Positions 46,073 through 57,598 of a DNA stretch of 60,299 bases are shown here, in pieces. The translations under genes and the position numbers were made by a program. The notes under the pieces were generated by a model. The model ran no database searches, was not told where the DNA came from, and saw nothing but the letters and a program-made list of their open reading frames with translations. Numbering within the stretch: the stretch's first letter is position 1; the number at the start of each line of letters is the position of its first letter. This DNA is from Smittium mucronatum (Eukaryota > Kickxellomycota > Harpellomycetes > Harpellales > Legeriomycetaceae), in assembly GCA_001953115.1 (NCBI GenBank), contig LSSL01000952.1, forward strand, positions 1-60,299, given 5' to 3'.

Positions 46073-46439
46073 ACAGGAGACTAGATGATACTAATCAAAT
46101 GTATGGTTATTAGCGAATATGAGTTATAAAAATGAAAATAATTTTTATTGGGTTATCCATGTTTAGTAAATACCATTGGATATATTTGACGAATCAATTA
46201 ATTGAAAAATAATAATCACGGTAATTTGGCCAATAGCTGTTTGCTTTGAAAGTAGATGCGCTCTTCCAAATGTCAAATTCACTATTTGAACCACACCAAA
46301 ATGACATAATCGATGCCTCATACTTCACCAGATGGAATAAATAAGCTATTACAGACTAGCTATTGATACAAAAGCAAAAAAAATAACATCGAAACTCTGT
46401 TATCACTCACAATTAATATATTTTTTAAAAAGATAAAAA
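46073..46439. promoter_or_regulatory. Upstream region of the farnesyltransferase alpha gene
   Basis: TTTGGCCAATAGCTG (46227-46241; reverse complement CAGCTATTGGCC) lies about 200 bp 5' of the start codon, another instance of the CTATTGG-type box. Nothing else is recognisable. Confidence 0.45.
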
Positions 46440-47876
46440 ATGTCTGACATAGAATGCCCGAATGAAGAGAGAATTCCTTATTCACAGAGAGTAGAATGGA
46501 AAGATGTTGTTCCAATTTCCGTTGAGGATGGGCCTGATTCCATATGTCCTATATCATATCTTGAGGAATGTAAGTTAAACATAACTGATCTAGAATCGTG
46601 TTTTATTTTATTTAAATTTTTAGATAATGTAATGTAATGTTCTTTATAGTCAAAGACACTATGTCATATTTAAGAGCTGTGATGAAGACTAACGAAATTT
46701 CTGAAAGGGCTTTTGATTTAGTAGGAGATTCGATAAACATGCATCCAGCAAATTATTCTGCCTGGTAGGTAGTTTATTTTTATTTGGTTTCTGTTCAAAA
46801 AATTTATTTTTTATGCACCTCATTTGAAACTTTCCTAAAGATTTACTGATAATTAAAAAACATGTACTAGTACCCAATTTATTCGAGTTTGCTTTTAAAT
46901 TGTTAGGCTATATAGAATGGAACTTTTTTTGGGTTTAAATAAAGATGCTATAGACGAACTAGATTGGATTTCAAATATAGCTGCAGAGAATCCAAAAAAC
47001 TACCAATTGTGGCATCAAAGACAAAGGATAATCCAAGAGCTTTATAAACGTAATGAAATTGAAAATTTTGGGTCTCTAAAAATTGATAGTATAGCTGATC
47101 TATTTACTAAAGCTTCTGGGAGTAAGAATGTTGAAATACCTCAATCTGCTGGAAAGCTGTTCGGAGAACAAAGCTTTGATATTGGCCAGTTCTTTTCAAA
47201 AAACGAATTTAAAAACAAAATTATAGAAAGTGAAGTAAATTTTCTGAATGAACAAATAGATCTGGACTCGAAAAACTTTCACGCTTGGTCGTATCGGCAG
47301 TTCGTGGTAAAGACTTTTGGCTTGTATGAATACGAATTTCTATATGCAAAATTAAAAATCGAGCAAGATATACGTAATAACTCTGCTTGGAACCAGCTCT
47401 ACTTTGTTCTCAATAGCCATTTTCTTAAAGAAGAGGTCCCCACTCCAGATCAGGGTCTTACAGGCATTGATCAGGCAAAAGTTAGTAAAGAGTCGATCTT
47501 GAAAGATCTGATAACTTTCTCTGTGGAAAAAATACATATGACTCCTAGCAATGAAAGCCCTTGGGTTTTCGTTCAAGGTTTGCTACGCATACATGGCCCC
47601 GAGTTGCTTTACACAGACTTGTACACTCAAATAAACCAACTTTCACTATTAAAAGATAAAAAGTCAACCTATCTAGCTCAGTCAAGATTTTACTGGGAGT
47701 TTATGGCAAAATACTATATTCAAAAAAGAGATTTTATTGGAAGCGACGGTGTTGAATATTCAGAATGGAATTCCAAGGCCAAAAGCGCTTATGATAAATT
47801 ATCAAACCTAGACCCAGTCCGAAAAAATTACTGGAATTACCTTGTGGAAAAGAACATAGTATCTACTTTATCATGA
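46440..47876 (+). CDS. Protein farnesyltransferase / GGTase-I alpha subunit, 3 exons
   Basis: Exons: 46440-46569, 46650-46764, 46907-47876; introns GTAAGT and GTAGGT to AG. The spliced protein is 404 aa. The N-terminus has the family's YSQRVEWKDVVPISVEDGP, then EEFKDTMSYLRAVMKTNEIS. The PPTA alpha-alpha hairpin repeats follow: INMHPANYSAWLYRMELFL (its W restored by intron 2), AAENPKNYQLWHQRQRII, IDLDSKNFHAWSYRQFVVK, IRNNSAWNQLYFVL and TPSNESPWVFVQGLL. Family role: the alpha subunit is shared by CaaX farnesyl- and geranylgeranyltransferases and prenylates Ras and Rho GTPases. An insertion of about 55-60 residues (FGSLKIDSIAD to NKIIES) separates PPTA repeats 2 and 3. The yeast orthologue is RAM2, the human FNTA. 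The gene converges on proteasome beta-7, with 117 bp between stops. Confidence 0.93.
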
Positions 47877-47993
47877 ATTAATATAAAATGATTACTTATT
47901 ACTTTAGTAAAATGTTAATATTACCAAGTTATTTGCACAAGAGTTTTAAAAAAAAATTAAATATTTAAAAGATAATCACAACTATGATATCAT

Positions 47994-48878
47994 TTATGAT
48001 CCATATCCAATAATTGATTCGGCAAAGTCCCAGTTTGTGGAGAGAGAGTATGGTTCCGATATTTCGACACCTTGAGCAGTAACTTTAGCCTTCTGAATCT
48101 TATTGAATGAACGAGCATCACGATAGTATAGTACGCGCATGCAATCGTCAAGAATCTTACTGGCCTCTTCTTCAGTTAAAGAATCGGCCCTAGGTTCGGC
48201 ATACTTTCTCATTATTGGCAGAGCAATGTGAGCACCAAAGCCAGTAGCCATTACAGAGGATTGGTAAGTGGTGCCATAAAGATCAACAAATCCCAAAAAG
48301 ATATTATTGTTTTTGCTTGGTTCGACTCCGGCCACGATATATTTGTTCCAAAGAGGATCGACTTTGCTTCGTCTACCGTACATAACATTTGACAAGTATC
48401 TGTAAATGGAGCTGGTTTCCAGTTTTTGTCCATCTTCAACATGCTCCTTCAACATTAAACCCTCGAATTGATTCTGGATAAATTGGAAGTCGGATATTTC
48501 GCCTGACGCGCCGAGAATCGTATGGGTACCAATTGGTTGCAAGCGTCTAACGTTTCTGAATCTAGCCAAACTTCCATATGAAGCTAAGATAAAAAAAAAT
48601 AAAAAAAGAGGATTAAATTTACCGAGTATAGGACTTTTAGGGTTTTATTAAACTTGAAGTATAATATACCTAAGCAATCAGAAGCCATCATGACACCATC
48701 TTTATATTTCAAGGCTAGAACTGAGGTACCGGTCACAATAGGAGAACTAATATAGGAAATTTTAGTATTAAATAAAAGGACAAAGATTGATATTTAGTAG
48801 CTCTTACGTTGTGTGTTTATACGTCCCATTCTCGGTAACGTCTGAATTTTTTTTGCTTAGAAGCAGAGAACTACTCAT
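47994..48878 (-). CDS. PRE4: 20S proteasome subunit beta-7 (Pre4/PSMB4), 3 exons
   Basis: Exons: 48878-48808, 48746-48670, 48583-47994; introns GTAAGA and GTATAT to AG. The product is 245 aa. A short propeptide (about 23 residues, MSSSLLLSKKNSDV...) precedes TTSPIVTGTSVLALKYKDGV, then MMASDCLASYGSLARFRNVR, LGASGEISDFQ, YGRRSKVDPLWN, GFVDLYGTTYQSSVMATGFG and RVLYYRDARSFNKIQKA. These are diagnostic for PSMB4/Pre4. Family role: a non-catalytic beta subunit of the inner ring, processed but without the active-site threonine; its C-terminal extension contacts the opposite half-proteasome. Length and propeptide are normal. A TGCTATTGGTG box lies about 150 bp upstream (49025) and a MITE about 255 bp upstream. 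Confidence 0.95.
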
Positions 48879-50424
48879 GTTTGGCTCTGTATAAATGTAA
48901 TTTATAGAATGGAATTGTGGAATTTCAACAGAGAATATTTTTTTGATGTAGTAGTTGTTAAAGATTAGTTTATACAAATATGCCTACTGAAGAGTAATTA
49001 GTTTGGCTGTAAATGGAGGTGTTATGCTATTGGTGGATATTGAGTAATACGTATTTTCTATTTTCCATTTTATTAAAGGATAATTGGATAGTTTTCACGC
49101 TTGCCCCTTGATTGAATAATCCAGCCCGAGTTTGACCCTTTCAGTGATGGGCAACAGGAATGCCGTTGACTTTCGAGTCAATAAAAATACTTTTATAGCA
49201 ATTAAAATACATTTATTGGTGAGGCTCAAACCAGGGTAAAAATGAAATAGCTGAGTTGTATAAATAAGCGCTGGAATTCTTTGCTTTGAAAGGGTTGAGT
49301 TTTGAAGGCCTAATTAGGGCAAGATATAAGTTGCAAATCACTTTGAAAAAAGTAGACACAAAGTTATACCAAGGAGAAGGAATCAAAACATATAGTATCA
49401 CAGTTGTATCCCCTAAATGCCGAGTACTTAATCGATGTTTAAGGGTTCAAGTGTACATTAGCTAGACATTATAATAAATTCTGTCTTAATATTGTGAAGG
49501 AGTGTTTGAGTTGGAGAATTGGCTTTAGGTTGCTCACTTTGTTAAATTTTAGTTGTGAGTTAAGTCTTATAAGGTCAGAATGTCTTTAAAATCACAAATG
49601 AATTCATTTCTACTAAACTGTTTATCTTCAAAGTCCCTTGGGGTGAAATCTTTAGTCCTATCTCTTTCTTCTCCCTGTGTGTTAAGTATTCCGTTTTACT
49701 AAATATTAATAAAAAATTGTCAATTTTAGCAATTTAACCAGGATAATGTTGATTTTTTAAGTGGAAATCAAGATAACATAAATCTTGGTCATGAAAATGG
49801 CACGAAATGACCCACTGGTGACTATAGATCTAAAATAGTTTCGCAGTAAGATATCTGGTAGCGAGATCAAAGTTTTTTAGGCTTTTACTAAATTCCTGTT
49901 GGGGTGACAGGCAGATGTTGATCTGTTACAAGAGCCTAATGTTTGCACTTGTGTTTGGATTTAGCCTTCCTATCATGCCTAAAATAATGTGAAAAAATCC
50001 CAATTAGCGAAAAAGCTATAAGATTATTTTTATTTTATTCTGTTCTGCAAAGTAATAATTTCAATCAGGTCTAAATTATATTTTTGATCAGTTTATCATG
50101 AAATTAGAGTTAATTTGCAACATGAATTTTAATGTTTAAATACACCCATATAATCTAAAAAAAACTTAATGTAAATAGCTTTATTTTTTCATTAGATCTA
50201 GAATTTATTAGTTTTAATTACAATCTGAAAACGTAGAAATGTTTTCAAACCCCAAGAATAATAAACATTCAGCGAAATGATGAGTGTTACCGAGAATTCA
50301 AAAATTTGCGATTTAAAAACAAGAGCCAAAATAAATGTCGATGGATTTGTGTTTATTTAGGTGAAGAAGATATTATATCATAAATAACGATTTTATAGAT
50401 GGAGGGGAGGGGGGGTAAAGGATT
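48879..50424. other. Intergenic region: PRE4 promoter, MITE, RasGEF 3' region
   Basis: Apart from the MITE at 49132-49298 and the CCAAT-type box at 49025-49035, no gene is recognised. A short G-rich run at about 50401-50416 lies just beyond the RasGEF stop. Confidence 0.55.
49132..49298. mobile_element. MITE with piggyBac-like termini and TTGA target duplication
   Basis: TTGA-CCCTTTCAG at the left and TTTGAAAGGG-TTGA at the right: a direct TTGA duplication enclosing CCCTTTC/GAAAGGG inverted repeats, 167 bp in all. The termini match the two 172-bp MITEs but the interior does not, so it is probably a different subfamily. TTGA instead of TTAA would be a non-canonical piggyBac target or a pair of parallel mutations. 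It lies about 255 bp upstream of PRE4. Confidence 0.7.
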
Positions 50425-53401
50425 CTATTTTGAAAACCCAAAGGATTGTCCAACACTCTTTTTTCTACTTTTGTTTTGATTTACATTCAAAATGTTCATC
50501 TGAGCTCTAGGTTCCCTCTCTAAACTCAAATTGTAAAGCTTATCATCATCATAATTCTCTTTATCCCAATACTCTATCTGATTTAATATGTATTCTTGAA
50601 GACCAGGAATAGCCATAGTAAAGTTTCCACTGTAAGCAATTTGGTACTTTTGAATTTGCATAATTATTTGGGCTACTTTGTAATGTTTATCAAAGTTGAT
50701 TAGAATATCTTTTTGTCTGATATCTATATCTTTCGAGGGGCCTTTTATGTCTGAAGCCACAAGATTTTCTTTTTCTCGCTGCATTTCAAATTCTTTTTCA
50801 GATATTCCATTAATACCAAGCACCATTTTACGACGTCTCATGTCCGGATTACCATCACAAATAAATGTCAGGTCTGTCAAGTATAATCCCAAAAATGGCA
50901 ATAATGGGGGTGACGACTTCTTTAACACCGCTCTATATTGTGCATAGTTTCTACTAGGGTCTGTCGCTATTTGGAGCTTTTTTATTATTGACTCAGATTT
51001 TCTGGGCAGAATCTATTAAATTACAATTGGATTATCTTTATTTAGTTAACAGGATAAAAAAGAAGCTTACCTCCCAGGTTTTCTTCAGTCTTAGAATTGC
51101 TGACGAATTTAAAGCACTTTGAATGGCCATAACAGCATCATAATTTTTTATATGCAAACACTCAAGACCAAGCTCTAAAAAATATTTAATAACTCTAGAT
51201 CTTTTTTCAGGCGACTTTTCGTAAAGAATTAGAGCAGCTACCCATCTTGATATCTGGTTACTCCATGTACTCATTTGCTTGACATGTATGGCTTTTGATC
51301 CCTCCTTTTTAGAAAACTCGTTTCTGATTAACTCGATGGGTGATATATTGCAGTAGCATTCGCTTTGTAGAATAGTTAACTGACTTGCTACGTCTTCTGG
51401 ATTTATCTGAGCAATATGCGAAAGATGTTTGTACGCTTCGAATGACAAGTCTACACCTATTGTAACACGCAGTAGTTCTGCGATATCCGAATCATTATTG
51501 CTTCTACCTGCATTCTCGCTTACTGGGTTAGAGGTTCTTTGCTGATCACTAAACCTCTTCTCTGGAGAACCAAACTCGCTACCGCTAGTATTTTCACTAT
51601 CTGAGCAAAGAACATCTCTGTTGTCAAAACTTATTTCACTCTGATGGTTAAATGATGTGTTTGATATCCTTTTCTCCAATTCAGATAGTTCTTTGTGTGT
51701 AGTTTCTTCTACCCCACAAAGGTCTTCTCTGTTTATACCCAACGTTTCTTCAAGCTATATGAAACAATAGGAATTTTTTAGTAAAAAAAAGAACTAATTC
51801 GAGTGGTACTCTTTATCATTTCATCTCGACTATATCTGCATTTCGAATAATATAAATATGAGTAAATGTTCAACTTACTGTGGTTTCTATTCTATTTATA
51901 GCCTTTTTACATTCCTTTGAAGGAATCATACTCTGATCCTTAATTTCATTAAAAAATTGAAGAATTCTTGGAAGACACTCGTTATCCTCTTCCTCGTACC
52001 AATAATGTTCAAACCATTCCAGGAAAATAACAAAGACTTTTAGTTTAACTGGTTTTTCCTTCTTTTCTTCCCAAATCTTTCGCTGACTGGTGTTAAGGTT
52101 AAGGGGTTCCTCTAAATAAAATCTTTTTATAAGTGCTTCTGTCAGAAGCTTCCCAGTCGCAAAAACTCTGAAAGTAAGCATGAATGCTCTATTAAAATCA
52201 TCTATTTTTTATAAGAACGATAATTTTGGATTGTGTTAAATGAAAAATGCGATTCATTTTCTTGATAATATGGTGATTTTTTTCTCTGTAAAATATTTAT
52301 AAATAGATAAAAATTCATTATAGCTTTACCTCTATTTTTTCCAGGTGGAGTCAGGTATTCAATAAGGGCAGACCAGGTTCCTCCATTGACTTTGCCCTCC
52401 ATATCAAAACTTAGATCGAATTTGATATATTCAGGTTCCAAAAACCACAGTTTTTCTGATTTTTTTACGAACTTTTTGATCTCGGATTTATCGACATCTT
52501 CGCCAAATATTTTACCAATAAGCTTTTCTCTTTTTCCAACAGGAGTAGAAGAGGCTGTCTTCTTTATCATTTGATATGATTCTTTGCGTACTTGGCCATT
52601 AAAAAGGTTTGCTTTCTGGCTTTCATAGCCGGATAATTGACTAGTTTTTCTACGTAAGAATGGGACACTAAACTTTCTGCTCTCTTTCCCTGAATCCGAC
52701 CCTGATTCCATGTCATGAGGGCTAGGTGACAAAAGGTTGTTGTCTTTATCTCTTCTCTTCATCTTTCTGGCCTCCCTCTTCTTCTTTTTTCTAGCCATAA
52801 TTTTTTCGCTGCTAAAGAGATCTTTGACGTATTCGAGACCAAAGCTACTTGAATCCGAAATGTTTTTATCCTCAGAGTCAGCGATTTCAACACTATCCGA
52901 GATAACAGAATCTTCTTTTACGGTTGGCGGAGTTTCACTTTCTGATTTCTCTTGAACGTTCATATTAATATTTGTAGTGTTTTCAAGTAGTGAATCGCTA
53001 TCTTCTTCATGTTCATGCCGGATATTATTAAAATCTTCAAATAAGGGAGGGCTTTTGGAACTTTCTCTAATTGCTTCATGGGAATCTAAATCAAGCTTAA
53101 AACTAAGAACACTTGAATTAGAGCTAGCCGAATCACTGCATTCAAATGAGTCGGAATAGAAGCTAGGGTCGGAATACTTGTTTTCTGAAACCATGTCCAT
53201 TATATTGACGCTCCTTCTGTATAATGTGGTGTTTTGTTCTCCGTTTATTAATAGTTTTGGTATTACACTTTCATTCCGTTTATCTCTTGTTTTTTCTTCC
53301 GAAGATAATATGCCATCTTGAAAATCACTTTTAGACAGCCTTAGGTCAGGAACAGAAGGGTTCCTTTTAGCCTGCTTTTGTTTGCTCTTAAAAAATAGCA
53401 T
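50425..53401 (-). CDS. Ras guanine-nucleotide exchange factor (Cdc25/Sos-type), 4 exons
   Basis: Exons: 53401-52330, 52201-51879, 51754-51071, 51012-50425; introns GTAAAG, GTAAGT and GTAAGC to AG. The joined frame gives 888 aa. Residues 1 to about 320 are disordered, Ser/Glu-rich, with a basic run (ARKKKKREARKMKRR). The RasGEF_N domain follows: GGTWSALIEYLTPPGKNRDD, FNRAFMLTFRVFATGKLLTE (formed across intron 1), PVKLKVFVIFLEWFEHYWY. The catalytic domain starts near DVASQLTILQSECYCNISP and has MSTWSNQISRWVAALIL, NYDAVMAIQSALNSSAILRL, ILPRKSESIIKKLQIATDP, NYAQYRAVL, PPLLPFLGLYLTDLTFICDG and the end YQIAYSG. Family role: catalyses GDP release from Ras. No SH3, PH or DH domain is visible, unlike Cdc25 or Sos, although 5' exons could be missing. 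The start is the first ATG downstream of in-frame non-ATG codons. Confidence 0.92.
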
Positions 53402-56400
53402 CTCTTCCACCAGCTCGACCTAATGTTCCTACTCATATAAATTTAAGTTTATATCTAATCAATTTTTTTTCATAACCATCAACATGTTATAAAGTTAATT
53501 TATCTTTACTCTTGTTCGTGGCAACAGCCTTTCCGATTTTTCTTCTTCCAGGGGTCTTTTTTGTAGATATTAGCTTGAGAGGATGGTTTAATATGGCGTC
53601 AGATTCTCACTTTCTTTTTGATCGATATAAATATGAAGAGATAAATAATATTAAATAAGGAATGTGTAATATATATAAAAAAAGGTATTATATTTAAGTA
53701 TAACAAAATATAGAGCGTATTGCATAAGATATTTAAAATATATTTAAGAACAAGTTTCTAATATCCTTTTCAGATTGAAAAGATAATTATTGAGCAAATA
53801 GTTGGCAAAGAAAAGCCAGAATATTATGGTACAAAATTTTTTACAAGGTATATGCTTTTTTCAGAGGGCTTTCAGATAAAATAAACCATTTTCTTATGTA
53901 AAATTGTGGAAATGTATTTCTATTAATGATGGAAAAGTATAGTGGTTTTCGATGGAGAAGGGGATTGATTTTTGCACATTTAGTTATTAAGCAGGATCAG
54001 CACTGATGCCAAAAACATGCTCCATTTCCTAGGCGATTGGCTTTCGACCAAATATTATCTTTTGGAAAGAGATCCTCAGCACTAATAGCAAATTGGTTTT
54101 AAAGAATTAGTAGAATTATGCACAATTGTTTGGGTTTTCCAGCTAATAAGCCACTCGGTATAATTTATTTTCAGCCAGATTATAGGCAATATTTAGTGGG
54201 ATAGCCAGAAAGCTCAATGTTTATAAGAATTCAATTTTTCCACCAATTCCTTTGGTTTTATACTGTTTGCATTTAAAATGTACAAATAAAGTCTATAATT
54301 AATCCATATTTTGCCTCAATAAAATCAGGAGGCATATGATGAATAATTCAGTTTTAATAAAGCAAGTGATGCAAAAAAATACACATAAATAAAGTAAGGG
54401 CATGTGATTGGTACTTAGTAAAGATAAATAAACCACCCTATCTGATATTCAATTGTATAGAAAAAGTTATACATGTTCCAAGAAAAGAAGGCAGACATAT
54501 TAGTTGTATTTGCATGTGATTAGCTAGTCCAATCATTAGCTCCTTCAGAGGCTAACATATTTTTGAGGCCCTTTTTGTTATAACATGACGATCTTTATTT
54601 GAATTATTTAGAACACTAGCCAACGAAAGGATTGAGTTATGAAATATAGACCAGTTTTACATTTCTATTGAATTCAATCCGTGGCTTATTTTTGTATTTT
54701 TCTCCCTGAAAAAGTTATATTGGATAAAACAGTGTTTTTGCCACCCCATTATTGGGGTTTACAATGCTTCAGTCCCCTGACAAATGACTGCTCATTATAA
54801 TGGTTTTGTGGGTTTTATTGATAATCCTAATCCAGAAAATTGTAGTAATGAAATATGTTAAACGTATTATACGATAGAGAATAAAAAATAAATGATCTTC
54901 GTATTGAATACTAATTCCATCATAGCATGGTATATTCCATATTAACCAACTTGGTTCTTGAGTTTCGAAAAATTTCAATTTTTTTAAACTATATAATAGT
55001 CTAAAACCTATTTTTTGTTCCATATTTCAATCCGTGAAATATTCATCAATCTATTTTCAAATATATATATATATATATTTTACAATGTTTGACTCTTTTA
55101 AGATTTTTCCCGAAAAGCAGTAAGCTAGAAACACATTATATCAATTTTTATTAAAAAATTTTATCTTTGGAAGAAATAGGATTTGATTTTAGAGAATTTG
55201 TTTGAATTTGAACGATTAAAATATTTTTTTAATAAATGGGAATTTTTAGAAGCAAAACAAATATCTTTGACAATACAAACTATAAATAGGAATGAATCTA
55301 AAATCCATCCGGCGAGTGATTCATAGCAAGATTGCTTTAATATATCTCCACAAGAAAAAAAAATAATTATACTCTATTTATCTCTTGAGATATATAGCAT
55401 GCAGGGAAAAATTTCCTTTATTTTCATATTGAATTTTCCTTATTCTACCCCCCTGACCCTTTCTTTTAATCATATGGAGCCTCTGAAAAAAAAAGATTCT
55501 ATAAATTAATAAAGGTGATAAATTTTCTCCTAATCAGCTTAAGCCCAGATATAGGAGCACAGAAAATTGAAATATTTCCGACTCATATCTATCTCAGTCG
55601 GAAAATTCTCTATACACAATACTTTTCAAATAAATACAACACAATTAACTAATTTTTTTTTTTCAAACATATGAAGTTTTTTAGTTTGCTCGTATATCGA
55701 CTTTTAGGAATGTTAAAGTTTAAGAAGATCTGTTTATTTAAATTTAAAACCCCCGCCAATGTTGCAATATTCATTTTTCTTAAATTGATCTGAAAATTTT
55801 AAAAAACTGTATCTCAAGAATTTTAAAAATAAAATGATTTCAAAACGGTCAATATATTCGCATTATGTTCCATTTTATACTTACAAGATGCGTTTATAAA
55901 TATTGGTATAAAAAGGATCTCAATGTGTAAAAAACCCAATTCAAAATATTTTTAATTAAATATATATTCAACTTTAATATCGATTTTCACCATTTTCTGT
56001 GAAATATAAGATATATCTACTTAATATCCATATATTTCTTTCTTTCAGATTTAAAACATTGTTTGATGGTTTCAGTCTACATCGGATCTTCATACTTTCT
56101 AAATTATCAACCCATTCCCCGCCCTTAAAAAAATATGTTGAATTTTCATCACCCTTCTTGTAAGCTTTCCCTATATAGCTGGCTTTATATTTTATACTTC
56201 ATTGAATCAATTAAAAGAAATATTAATTTGATATCTTCGTTTAAATATTATTGTAATATTCCATAATTTCACATATTTTATAACGATGATTTAAATTCAG
56301 ATCAAACCAATTCTATATACCATTCTTGATTTTTCTAAAATCGAAAAATGTTTCTTAAACAATCTTTATTTTACCCGCTATATCTATTTGATTAAAAAGA

Positions 56401-57598
56401 TCAGAAAAATGCAAACTTATGAATTAAAAAGTTCTCAGGTTAAAAATGTATCACTATTTGAAAACTCTGAACTAATAAGGTTTTGAATTTTAAATTTGAT
56501 CAGTTAGTTTGGTTCAACTCAACTAAATAGAGGTATAATTTACCTAGCCTTTAGTTATCTAATTCTTTTGAGCCTCCGATACAAATATCTATACTCTTTT
56601 TATTTCAAAAATGGTATTGTTTTAAAAAGTTGTTCTTTTAATCGTATTATTTAAAAAAAAAGAAATTTGTAAACAATACACATAGAATTGAAATTGATTT
56701 TTGGATCTGAAATTAGCCACCGACAATGAATTGTGTGGATAAGTTCACTGCCCTTGATTTTTTGAAATTTTCACCTGTAGACCTAATATTAAAATTCGAA
56801 ATCTTGATTCTTAAAGAGCGCCCAGAAATTTGATTAAAATTTTAATCCACCCAATATTTAGTTTCAAGCCAAGGATAGTTGACCATAGACATCACTGAAC
56901 AAGATCAAATAATCCAGTAATTAGTTGGAAAAGCAAAATTAATATTTATTTTGATTTGACTCACTTTAATTTATTGGTTATCTGATTTGAAGAAAAAATC
57001 TCTTATAAGCGGATTTCGGCCAATAAAAAATAAGTTTCAGCCACATTAAACAAATTCAAATAAAACTGCGTAAATATTAGAATTGAAAAATGATTATTCC
57101 AAGACATATTTAATTTACTATCGATTGGTATCGATCTACCAAAGCTAGACAAAATTTAATTTAATTTAAAACAAGATATCTTCCCTCCATTCCATAACTT
57201 TAGCAAGTTGGATATATGTTCCAAAATATTAGAATTTTATCCCTTTGAAAAAAATTACTCGGATTTGTGGGGTTGGTATTAAAAAAAAGATGATTTAACT
57301 TTAACCCTATAGTTTTTTCTATTAGTAAAGTCAAAGACACCACATCTTCCCTGTATATTAATAGTCTTTTATTAATATACTTGGCGTTTCCAAATTAACC
57401 CTATATATTCACTAGAGCAAATTTAATTCTATATGGCATCAGAAAATTAAAAAATAGTATTTATAGGGATAATTATTCCTATTCTAACATCATCATTATT
57501 CCATCTTTAGTGTATATTCTTCTAACTGAAATAAGTACTAGCCATCAAACTAAGTGATCATAATAATTACCTTAAAAAAACCCCAATACTGTTAAACT
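53402..57598. other. 4.2-kb gene-poor region between RasGEF and FAS1 genes
   Basis: No confident gene. A possible exon at 53774-53884 is listed separately. CCAAT-like boxes (CGATTGGC at about 54028, GGCCAATAAAAAATA at about 57017) are scattered. A (TA)n tract sits at about 55062-55078. AT-rich sequence dominates from 54700 onward. The 3' end presumably contains the FAS1 gene promoter. Confidence 0.5.
53774..53884 (+). other. Weak exon candidate (37 codons) preceded by a 3' splice-like site
   Basis: CCTTTTCAG directly precedes an open frame, IEKIIIEQIVGKEKPEYYGT then KFFTRYMLFSEGFQIK and a stop. Its composition is more protein-like than that of the surrounding spacer. An upstream ATG at about 53595 (MASDSHFLFDRYKYEEINN) hits a stop before any GT donor in frame, so I cannot build a gene model. 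I do not recognise the sequence. Confidence 0.2.

Noticed and set aside
57296..57405. Two TTAACCCTATA motifs as possible MITE ends
   Set aside because: They are in direct, not inverted, orientation, so they are not terminal inverted repeats.
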